Shown here piece after piece: positions 1 through 4,753 of a stretch of DNA of 6,295 nucleotides; position 1 is the stretch's first letter, and each line of letters begins with the position of its first letter. The translations under genes were made by a program, and so were the position numbers. The notes under the pieces are model-generated. The model had not been told where the DNA came from, made no database searches, and worked only from the letters and a program-made list of their open reading frames with translations. This DNA comes from Porticoccaceae bacterium (GTDB lineage Bacteria > Pseudomonadota > Gammaproteobacteria > Pseudomonadales > Porticoccaceae). The stretch is taken from positions 1 to 6,295 of the forward strand of contig JAHRWI010000379.1 in the NCBI GenBank assembly GCA_019090225.1, read 5' to 3'.

Positions 1-257
1 AGATGCACGATGCAGGCATTGATCTAGTCCATTTTTCGAACATGAGGGAGCGCCTGGAAGCGTTTTATCTTGAACCAGACAGCCATTCTGACTCAGGAAG
101 TAACGAGAGTTGTAATAAACCAGTTGCTGAAAACTCCGATTCTAAGGATATACGGCACTACTCAGAATCTATTCCAGAGTTCTTATCAACTCATCCAGCG
201 ACAGAAAACCGTGTCTTGCTGGTCGAGCGATATAAGCGAGAACATGGTCTTTTATAA
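1..257 (+). CDS. M48-family metallopeptidase, C-terminal fragment (5' end outside window)
   Basis: The frame is open from the left edge to TAA at 255-257, so the start and catalytic part (including the HExxH zinc motif) lie outside the window. The visible tail of about 84 residues begins with a helix-like stretch (HDAGIDLVHFSNMRERLEAF) resembling the 'aGidp..m..f..rL' segment of M48 peptidases. A polar, Ser/Asp/Asn-rich linker follows, then PEFLSTHPATENRV. That last piece matches the conserved 'lstHPxtenRi' signature near the C-terminus of M48 (HtpX/BepA/LoiP-like) zinc proteases. These are membrane-associated or periplasmic enzymes that degrade misfolded envelope proteins. The ATG at base 3 should not be taken as the real start because homologues are much longer. 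The family call is from motif memory; the subfamily cannot be decided from this tail. Confidence 0.65.
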   Translation, partial: MHDAGIDLVHFSNMRERLEAFYLEPDSHSDSGSNESCNKPVAENSDSKDIRHYSESIPEFLSTHPATENRVLLVERYKREHGLL

Positions 258-288
258 GTGAATTAAAAATATAAGTAAATTAAAAATC
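255..288. repeat. Two adjacent 17-bp imperfect tandem units at the end of the M48 gene
   Basis: Unit 1 (255-271, TAAGTGAATTAAAAATA) and unit 2 (272-288, TAAGTAAATTAAAAATC) are directly adjacent and agree at 15 of 17 positions. The first unit starts exactly on the TAA stop of the M48 tail. This looks like a local duplication of the AT-rich sequence after the gene. The rest of the gap to base 504 holds a few short palindromes, such as AAGCGCTT near 386-393, and no gene that I can support. Confidence 0.7.
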
Positions 289-493
289 GAGCCGGTCTAA
301 GAACTAAGCGGGTTTAAAACCACTGTCTATCCTGGGCAGAATAAACTCTTTTTAGACAAAACTTTCCATAAGCCAGGGCACCAAAAGCGCTTACGTTGTG
401 GGTTAGGTAATCCAATCTGCTGTTACATCCTCAGCTCCTGAACTACACTTCCTGGCAATAACTATAAATTTACTGCCCTTAGGGGTAAGTCGT

Positions 494-504
494 GAGGATG
501 GATT
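494..504 (+). promoter_or_regulatory. Ribosome binding site of the LLM oxidoreductase gene
   Basis: GAGG at 494-497 lies 7 bases before the ATG at 505 and supports that start. A TATAAA at 463-468 could be a -10 box, but I see no good -35 partner, so the promoter is left uncalled. Confidence 0.6.
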
Positions 505-1368
505 ATGAAAATCGGTATTACTCAGGTTTTGGCCAACAGCGATGCAGATCCTGCCATCGTTGCTAAACACGCGGAAGATTTGGGCTTTGAATCCTACTGG
601 CTACCAGATCATACAATCCTGCCGGTTGAATCCAGTACCGGTTATCCTGGAGTCAAGAAGGGCGCCAAGCCCCCGCGCACGCTATGGCAGATTCCCGACC
701 CCTTAATCGCCTTGTCCCGTGCTTCGGCGACCACCAGAACCCTCAAGCTGGGCACTGGTATCTGTCTGGTGCCAGAGCGCAACCCGCTGCTGATGGCCAA
801 GCAGATAGCAACTTTGGACGATGCTTCCGGTGGACGTTTCCTGTTTGGTATTGGCGCGGGCTGGAACCGAGAGGAGTGCGAGATTCTCGGCGGTGATTTT
901 GATCATCGATGGTCCCAGGTCAAGGATCACATTGCCGCGATGAAGGTGCTGTGGCAGGACGAGGAATCTGAATACCACGGCAAGTATGTGGATTTTCCGC
1001 CGGTGCGCTGTTTTCCGAAACCGGCTCATAAGCCCCACCCGCCGATTCTTTTGGGCAATATCGGCAGTAAGTTAGCCTTTAAGCGGGTGGTGGAGTGGGG
1101 CGACGGCTGGATGCCGGTGGTCGACAGTGTCGAGCAATTTGCTGCTGGTGTGCAGGAAATAAAATCCTTAGCGGCAGCAGTTGATCGAGACCCTGCAAGC
1201 ATCGATTTCACCGTGTTTGGTATGCATGGACAATTTCGCAGCCCTGAGCAGCTGGATGCGCTCAATAAAGTCGGCGCCGGGCGAGTAATTCTGTGGATCA
1301 AGCATCTGGAGCTGGATGACATCCTCAGGGAGCTAGATGGTCTTGCTGATGAGGTGCTTGTCAAATAG
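505..1368 (+). CDS. LLM-class (luciferase-like) flavin or F420-dependent oxidoreductase
   Basis: This 287-residue protein has the single-domain TIM-barrel pattern of the bacterial luciferase-like superfamily and most resembles the group annotated as TIGR03619 (Rv2161c-type, 'probable F420-dependent oxidoreductase'). Visible landmarks are the N-terminal strand MKIGITQ, LPDHTILP (33-40), PDPLIALS (64-71), LGTGICLVPERNP (82-94), AKQIATLDDASGGRF (98-112), GIGAGW (115-120), the proline-rich KPHPPILLGN (176-185) and GDGWMPV (199-205). Length and motif order are those of a complete family member. Such cytoplasmic enzymes use FMNH2 or F420H2 to oxidise or reduce small organic substrates; the substrate cannot be read from sequence, and the F420 label is only by family. 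A GAGG site 7 bases upstream supports the start. The SnoaL-like gene follows 76 bases downstream on the same strand, which makes co-transcription possible. Confidence 0.85.
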   Translation: MKIGITQVLANSDADPAIVAKHAEDLGFESYWLPDHTILPVESSTGYPGVKKGAKPPRTLWQIPDPLIALSRASATTRTLKLGTGICLVPERNPLLMAKQIATLDDASGGRFLFGIGAGWNREECEILGGDFDHRWSQVKDHIAAMKVLWQDEESEYHGKYVDFPPVRCFPKPAHKPHPPILLGNIGSKLAFKRVVEWGDGWMPVVDSVEQFAAGVQEIKSLAAAVDRDPASIDFTVFGMHGQFRSPEQLDALNKVGAGRVILWIKHLELDDILRELDGLADEVLVK

Positions 1369-1433
1369 TCACTTATTAGTGATTAATAGCATTATAAAAA
1401 TTATCTAACTTCAAGAAATATAACAACTTTAAC

Positions 1434-1444
1434 AGGAGATTATA
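1434..1444 (+). promoter_or_regulatory. Ribosome binding site of the SnoaL-like gene
   Basis: AGGAG at 1434-1438 lies 6 bases before the ATG at 1445. This is a near-ideal Shine-Dalgarno site and fixes the start ahead of the in-frame ATG at codon 7. Confidence 0.75.
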
Positions 1445-1912
1445 ATGAGTAATTTCTCGGAAATGAACTTGCAAATACTCAAGGATCGCGCTGAATTAAG
1501 CGATGTCCTTAATAACTATGCCGCAGGTGTGGATCAACGCGACTGGGTGCTTTTTCGCAGTTGTTTTAGCGATGACCTGGAGGCGGATTTTACCGGCGTC
1601 TTACCGGGCAAGGTCTGTCATGGTGCCGACAAATGGGTTGCCGCTGCCGCGAAATTGATTGAACCGCTGACTGCCACCCAACATATAATCACTAATCACA
1701 GCCATGAAATTGATGGCAATACCGCTAAAAGCCGATCCTATTTGCAGGCCCAACACATGCACAAACAAGCCGATGGTACGGAGCGGCATTATCTGATTGG
1801 CGGCTACTACAGCTACTACATGGTACGAAGCGATGAGGGCTGGAAGATCAAGAAATATAGCCTCACGCAAACCTGGTGTTCGGGTGATGTCACTGTTTTG
1901 GTGCCTGCCTAG
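1445..1912 (+). CDS. SnoaL-like / NTF2-fold protein (SnoaL_4 type)
   Basis: The 155-residue product has the pattern of small SnoaL_4 (PF13577-type) alpha+beta barrels. There is an N-terminal helix with LKDRAELSDVLNNYAAGVD (12-30), then RDW and a CFSDDLEADF segment (40-49). A central QHIITNHSHEIDGNTAKSRS (79-98) gives the 'rHxxtn..v.idGdtA.a.sy' signature. A C-terminal strand, GGYYSYYMVRSDEGWKIKKYSL (119-140), ends in the usual 'dgWrI' motif. Relatives act as polyketide cyclases, ketosteroid-isomerase-like enzymes, dehydratases or ring hydroxylase partners; the fold is clear but the reaction is not. No signal peptide is visible, so it is probably cytoplasmic. It follows the LLM oxidoreductase gene, and such pairs suggest a shared catabolic or biosynthetic step, although that is inference. 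Its last codons lie inside an 18-bp tandem repeat that continues past the stop. Confidence 0.82.
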   Translation: MSNFSEMNLQILKDRAELSDVLNNYAAGVDQRDWVLFRSCFSDDLEADFTGVLPGKVCHGADKWVAAAAKLIEPLTATQHIITNHSHEIDGNTAKSRSYLQAQHMHKQADGTERHYLIGGYYSYYMVRSDEGWKIKKYSLTQTWCSGDVTVLVPA

Positions 1913-1966
1913 GTCTTGGCTCTTGCCCAGGTTTTGATGCCTGAGTAGATTTTGATGCTGAGACGA
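1896..1966. repeat. Four degenerate 18-bp tandem units spanning the SnoaL-like stop codon
   Basis: The units are TTTTGGTGCCTGCCTAGG (1896-1913), TCTTGGCTCTTGCCCAGG (1914-1931), TTTTGATGCCTGAGTAGA (1932-1949) and TTTTGATGCTGAGACGA (1950-1966, one base short). Units 1 and 2 agree at 13 of 18 positions, units 1 and 3 at 14 of 18, and units 3 and 4 at 15 of 17 after one gap. The TAG of the SnoaL-like gene lies at offset 15-17 of unit 1, and unit 3 has TAG at the same offset. The period is a multiple of three, so unit number can change without shifting the frame. On the other strand the units encode a six-residue repeat (RHQNLG-like) within a spurious ORF. Confidence 0.65.
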
Positions 1967-2047
1967 AAGGATTGACAACAGGTAGGCCAGATTGCATGGT
2001 CTAATATTTTTTTCTTTGCGTCTGATCAAAGAGATCGGTAGGAGCTC

Positions 2048-2100
2048 AGGCCATACTGTTGTGAAACCGGTTAAGGGCTTCAGATCTAAGATCATGGCCT
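2048..2100. promoter_or_regulatory. Leader with inverted repeats upstream of the HTH gene
   Basis: The 211-base gap before the HTH gene contains AGGCCAT (2048-2054) and its exact reverse complement ATGGCCT (2094-2100). Between them lies the 8-bp palindrome AACCGGTT (2065-2072). Short XRE-type regulators often bind palindromes in front of their own gene, so this is a candidate operator region; that role is inference. A consensus TTGACA (1972-1977) lies further upstream, but the nearest -10-like TAATAT (2002-2007) is 24 bases away, too far for a standard sigma-70 pair. Confidence 0.3.
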
Positions 2101-2107
2101 CACGTTA

Positions 2108-2123
2108 TAGGAGTTAAGACGAT
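2108..2123 (+). promoter_or_regulatory. Ribosome binding site of the HTH gene
   Basis: TAGGAG at 2108-2113 is 10 bases before the ATG at 2124. The spacing is slightly long but acceptable, and no better start lies downstream before the HTH domain. Confidence 0.55.
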
Positions 2124-2336
2124 ATGCAAGCAAAATTGAGCGAACGTAGCCAGGAAATAAACGAAATTAATCCTACCCCGGAACAATTAAAAACCTTACG
2201 AGAAAGCCACGGCCTAACTCAACTACAGGCCGCCTACATAGTTCACGTCAGCGAGGGGACGTGGCAACGCTGGGAAGCCGGTGACCTTGAAATGCCACAG
2301 AAACTGTATGAATTATTTTGTACCAAGATAAAGTAG
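2124..2336 (+). CDS. Small XRE-type helix-turn-helix DNA-binding protein
   Basis: This 70-residue protein is essentially one HTH domain with a polar N-terminal extension (residues 1-17). TPEQLKTLRESHGLTQLQAA (18-37) supplies helices 1 and 2 with the typical 'LRe..gLTQ.qaA' pattern. SEGTWQRWEAG (43-53) is the recognition helix and matches the 'W.rWE.G' form of XRE/Cro-like regulators. A short MPQKLYELF tail closes the domain. There is no ligand or dimerisation domain, as in stand-alone phage-derived or antitoxin-like regulators. No toxin gene adjoins it: the next gene is on the opposite strand and unrelated. It is probably a local transcription regulator that may bind palindromes in its own leader. 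Its target is unknown, and the SnoaL/LLM pair upstream is only a candidate. Confidence 0.8.
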   Translation: MQAKLSERSQEINEINPTPEQLKTLRESHGLTQLQAAYIVHVSEGTWQRWEAGDLEMPQKLYELFCTKIK

Positions 2337-2415
2337 CTTTGCTCAAGGCCTGATCCTGGTATTTTATTCGCTTGTGGATTCCCCTGCGTTTAAGCGCCAG
2401 AAAAACTAATGTGCT

Positions 2416-2997
2416 TTAGCATCTAAGCAATTCGTTTTGATCAGTGTGTTCAAAAATACGTCCATAAATATCCAGGGTAGTAGTCTCTGAGTAACTGAGA
2501 CGATCCTGCTCAAGGGTGATTTCGTGTGTGAAGGCAAGGGTTTTGGCATTGTCTCGCATAAAGGGCGATTGCACGATAGACCAGTAGGGATCATCGATTT
2601 TTGCGGAGACCTCCAGCTTTACTGTTCCAGTGTGTGTTGGCCCGTCCTCATTTTGCTCTGGCCCTTGACCTCCCGCTAATAACGCAAGACCTCGGGGTAT
2701 CGTTAAGGAATGCATGATCGTGTTTGTATTGCTATCCCACATCCAGTAACCGGTTTCATCGTGGAAAACGGCGTCATCGATTTTTCGCTGCACAACTTGA
2801 TGGTAGCGCAACACAGCGAGAGTCTGCTTGCCTGCATTAGTGACATCACCGGCGGCTTCAAAAGTTAGTGCTTCATAATAGGCATGGCTTTCTTCGCCAT
2901 CCGGTTCCGGGGCGAGGTCAATGCCTTTGTCGCCTTGCCATGAACCAATAAGGCCAGTAAGTGGCCCGTAATTTATATCATTTTGTTGCTCGTCCAT
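2416..2997 (-). CDS. Nitrobindin-like haem-binding beta-barrel protein (FABP/DUF1794-type)
   Basis: The 193-residue product has the start of the nitrobindin / THAP4-like family: YGPLTGLIGSWQGDKG (10-25) matches 'l.pl..llGtWrGeG'. YYEALTFEAAGDVTNAGKQ (40-58) and RYHQVVQR (64-71) follow, then VFHDETGYWMWD (77-88) and a SLTIPRGLALLAGG strand pair (97-110). The C-terminal SYSETTTLDIYGRIFEHTDQN (168-188) is characteristic of the longer bacterial branch. His184 in FEHTD is my candidate for the proximal haem ligand, by analogy with the C-terminal His of nitrobindin. Nitrobindins are small cytoplasmic ten-stranded barrels that hold ferric haem and react with NO or peroxynitrite; whether this branch binds haem is inference. 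A purine-rich GAGAGG sits 4-5 bases before the ATG. The gene is divergent from the GST gene across a 240-base gap. Confidence 0.75.
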   Translation of the reverse strand: MDEQQNDINYGPLTGLIGSWQGDKGIDLAPEPDGEESHAYYEALTFEAAGDVTNAGKQTLAVLRYHQVVQRKIDDAVFHDETGYWMWDSNTNTIMHSLTIPRGLALLAGGQGPEQNEDGPTHTGTVKLEVSAKIDDPYWSIVQSPFMRDNAKTLAFTHEITLEQDRLSYSETTTLDIYGRIFEHTDQNELLRC

Positions 2998-3237
2998 GGT
3001 TCCTCTCTGTCTCTCTTCAGGTTTTCATAAATTGTTCGGATATTGTAATACAGACTAGTTCCACGACAGACCTATGCCTCGCAAAAAGTTTTGTCTTGCC
3101 TTTTTAGTATCGCTCTCTCCGAGGTGTCGAAGGTGATTATCAATGCTAGTATGCCCCGGTATTTTAGACTGGCTGATCGAACCTTGAGCCGCACGCTAAG
3201 CTGAATACAAAACCAACCTATAACAATGGAGTAAACC
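2998..3237. promoter_or_regulatory. Divergent promoter region between the nitrobindin-like and GST genes
   Basis: The 240-base gap must hold promoters for both genes. On the + strand TGCTAGTAT at 3144-3152 has the extended -10 form (TGn plus a 4/6 hexamer) with only a weak -35 (TGTCGA, 3125-3130). On the - strand TACAAT (3042-3047) is a possible -10 without a clear -35. Bases 3001-3018 read on the - strand are almost pure purine (GAGAG repeats), forming the ribosome binding region of the nitrobindin-like gene. I see no ORF here that I would support. Confidence 0.35.
3227..3237 (+). promoter_or_regulatory. Ribosome binding site of the GST gene
   Basis: TGGAG at 3227-3231 lies 6 bases before the ATG at 3238 and supports the start, which leaves an intact N-terminal thioredoxin-like strand. 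Confidence 0.6.
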
Positions 3238-3888
3238 ATGAAACTAATCGATTCTTTTGGCCCAAACCCCCGTATGGTCCGCATGTTTATGGCCGAAAAA
3301 GGCATAGAACTACCGACAGAAGAGCTTGACTTACTCGGCGGTGATAACCGTAAGAAAGAATTTACCGATAGAAACCCCGGTGGACAAATGCCAGCGCTGG
3401 AGCTGGACGATGGTTCCGTTATTGCCGAAACCACCACTATGTGTCAGTACCTGGAAGAGAAATATCCTACGCCAGTTATTGTTGGTGATACGCCGGAGAG
3501 TCGAGCTGCGAGTAGTATGTGGGTGCGTCGTATTGAGCTGGGTATTACCGAGCACATGTACAACGGTTTTCGTTACTCTGAAGGTCTGGGTTTATTTAAA
3601 GACCGGCTGTATTGCATACCTGAAGCGGCCGATGGCCTGAAGGCCAAGGCTCAGGATCAGCTTAAGTGGCTGGATAATCTTCTTGCAGGCAAGGACTACA
3701 TCGGCGGTAACAATGTTGGTCTCGCGGATATGATTCTCTATTGCTGTATGGATTTTGCCCAAGGTGTTGGTCAGCCTATCGATCCAGGGCTGAACAATAT
3801 TAATACCTGGTTTGCACGAATGGACGCTAGGCCCAGTGCTAAAGCGAGTTTGCACGCAACCAGTGCGGCTAGCGGTATGAAAGGCTAA
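3238..3888 (+). CDS. Glutathione S-transferase family protein
   Basis: The 216-residue protein has the full two-domain GST layout. The N-terminal thioredoxin-like domain (about 1-78) starts MKLIDSFGPNPRMVRMFMAEKG and contains NPGGQMPALELDDG (46-59), where Pro52 is the expected cis-proline. The glutathione-contacting IAETTTMCQYLEEKYP (62-77) has Glu64-Thr65 where most relatives have Glu-Ser. The helical C-terminal domain carries the GLADMILY (161-168) N-capping box with Asp164. GSTs conjugate glutathione to electrophiles such as epoxides, or carry out glutathione-dependent isomerisation or dehalogenation in the cytoplasm. The catalytic Ser/Cys position is unclear: the first loop seems one residue short, with Gly8 before PNPR and Ser6 the only nearby hydroxyl. 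It is divergent from the nitrobindin-like gene and convergent with the nitroreductase gene. The family is secure; the subclass and substrate are not. Confidence 0.88.
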   Translation: MKLIDSFGPNPRMVRMFMAEKGIELPTEELDLLGGDNRKKEFTDRNPGGQMPALELDDGSVIAETTTMCQYLEEKYPTPVIVGDTPESRAASSMWVRRIELGITEHMYNGFRYSEGLGLFKDRLYCIPEAADGLKAKAQDQLKWLDNLLAGKDYIGGNNVGLADMILYCCMDFAQGVGQPIDPGLNNINTWFARMDARPSAKASLHATSAASGMKG

Positions 3889-3897
3889 AAAGGCGTT

Positions 3898-3921
3898 TGA
3901 GCACTTGCTATTAAGTGCTCA
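3898..3921. terminator. Perfect 9-bp hairpin after the GST gene
   Basis: TGAGCACTT (3898-3906) and AAGTGCTCA (3913-3921) form a perfect 9-bp stem around the loop GCTATT, ten bases after the GST stop. No T-run follows on the + strand, so it is not a classic intrinsic terminator. It may protect the transcript end or work with the second hairpin just downstream. Confidence 0.45.
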
Positions 3922-3925
3922 CTAA

Positions 3926-3969
3926 GAGGGGCTAAGTCAATCTTGCTGATCAGCTGAGCTTAGTCCCTT
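3926..3969. terminator. Second hairpin between convergent GST and nitroreductase genes
   Basis: GGGGCTAAG (3928-3936) pairs with CTTAGTCCC (3959-3967) with one G-U pair, and the stem can extend by A-T and G-U pairs outward. The loop contains the perfect palindrome GCTGATCAGC (3945-3954). The + strand then reads TTCTATTAAC, a weak T-rich tail. Its location between two convergent genes suits a bidirectional terminator. Confidence 0.5.
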
Positions 3970-3993
3970 CTATTAACACTAGTCGGTTTATGT

Positions 3994-4650
3994 TTACCCG
4001 GCGGTTTGGCCCCAGCGGTCAAAGTAGGTTACCTGTTTAGCTGGCGTTCTTGATACCGAACCAAATTTCCCCATAGGGAAGCCGATCGGGATGGTCACCA
4101 CCACGCCGTAATCCTCTGGGATTTCAAATCGCTCCTGGAGTTCATCCTCAAACAACTGATGCATCGTGGTCAGCGCCGCACCCAGCCCCACCGCCCGACA
4201 GGCCAGCAATATATTTTGTACGCAGGGGTAGACGGCACCATAACTTGGCGGCGCTTTACCCAGCCGTTCACTTTCTGGCACCTTGAAAGGCCAGTCCCGT
4301 TTTCCGCAGACCAGCAATAGCACAGGGAATTCGTGGATGTGGTTTTTTTGATATTCCACCGCACGCAACTGTTTGGCTAAGCTGGAGTTCGATTCACTAC
4401 TGATATCTGTTCCAGCCAGGGCGAAGTCGATAGCGGTTTTGTAACGATCAGCAAACCACTGTTTGGCCGCGCTATCGCGCAATACAACAAAAGCCCAGGG
4501 TTGGCTATTCATGCTCGATGGCGCTTGTACACCGGCTTCTAAAACCTTCTCTAATAAATCATTGGGCACAGGATCAGGTTTTAGACGGCGCATCGCACGA
4601 ACGCTGTTTACCAGGTCGAAAAATCCGGGGTTGTCGTTTTCTGTATCCAT
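3994..4650 (-). CDS. Nitroreductase family FMN-dependent oxidoreductase
   Basis: The 218-residue protein has the standard order of the nitroreductase fold. FFDLVNSVRAMRRLKPDPVP (10-29) resembles the FMN-binding 'vxsRrSvRrf.pdpVp' start. LEKVLEAGVQAPSSMNSQPW (33-52) is the signature 'aAp.aps..N.QPW'. PSYGAVYPCVQNILLACRA (135-153) and VGLGAALTT (154-162) form the core dimer helix and following loop. IPEDYGVVVTIPIGFPMGKFG (177-197) is the usual 'ip....v...ipiGyP' end. Such cytoplasmic homodimers use FMN and NAD(P)H to reduce nitro groups, quinones or enones; some act in dehalogenation or ring reduction, and the substrate here is unknown. The start has only a weak G-rich element (CGGGGC) upstream, so initiation may be weak or coupled. 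It lies 98 bases downstream of the epoxide hydrolase gene on the same strand, so read-through transcription is plausible. Confidence 0.87.
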   Translation of the reverse strand: MDTENDNPGFFDLVNSVRAMRRLKPDPVPNDLLEKVLEAGVQAPSSMNSQPWAFVVLRDSAAKQWFADRYKTAIDFALAGTDISSESNSSLAKQLRAVEYQKNHIHEFPVLLLVCGKRDWPFKVPESERLGKAPPSYGAVYPCVQNILLACRAVGLGAALTTMHQLFEDELQERFEIPEDYGVVVTIPIGFPMGKFGSVSRTPAKQVTYFDRWGQTAG

Positions 4651-4661
4651 CGTGATGCCCC

Positions 4662-4691
4662 GGTTTTATGTGGTTTTATGTGGTTTTTTGG
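4662..4691. repeat. 10-bp tandem repeat (GGTTTTATGT) upstream of the nitroreductase gene
   Basis: GGTTTTATGT occurs exactly twice in tandem (4662-4671 and 4672-4681), followed by a degenerate third copy, GGTTTTTTGG (4682-4691). The array lies 12 bases before the nitroreductase start codon on the minus-strand leader, where it reads as A-rich ACATAAAACC units. Confidence 0.75.
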
Positions 4692-4696
4692 TTTTT

Positions 4697-4753
4697 AGCT
4701 AGCTTAACTTTGATTGGGGCTTGGCATCGATTAGGTGGAGATTGCTAGCTAGC
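4697..4753. repeat. Paired CTAGC-rich palindromes at the end of the epoxide hydrolase gene
   Basis: AGCTAGCT (4697-4704) and GCTAGCTAGC (4744-4753) are each self-complementary and can also pair with one another across about 40 bases. The second contains the TAG stop of the epoxide hydrolase gene (read on the minus strand, 4749-4751). Beyond the distal copy the minus strand reads A-rich, not T-rich, so this does not look like an intrinsic terminator. Its role is unknown. Confidence 0.5.

Noticed and set aside
314..353. CTGTC/GGCAG stem followed by TTTTT as a terminator for the M48 gene
   Set aside because: The stem is 5 bp with a wobble pair and lies about ten bases from the T-run; this is not distinguishable from chance.
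703..1364. Minus-strand ORFs of 111 and 112 residues opposite the LLM gene
   Set aside because: They are shadows of a well-supported coding frame and show no family motif or ribosome binding site.
1369..1382. TCACT-TATT-AGTGA hairpin after the LLM gene as a terminator
   Set aside because: The stem has only 5 bp, is AT-rich and has no T-run, so it is too weak to call and would not separate the LLM and SnoaL-like genes.
1972..2007. TTGACA plus TAATAT as a sigma-70 promoter for the HTH gene
   Set aside because: The spacer is 24 bases, well outside the usual 16-18, and no alternative -10 lies at the right distance.
1601..2095. 164-residue ORF on the minus strand with a QHQN/RHQN-like six-residue repeat
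   Set aside because: It is antisense to the SnoaL-like gene for most of its length, has no recognisable domain, and its repeat simply reflects the 18-bp DNA repeat at 1896-1966.
2124..2997. HTH gene and convergent neighbour as a toxin-antitoxin pair
   Set aside because: The neighbour is a nitrobindin-like barrel, not a toxin family, and the two genes converge rather than form an operon.
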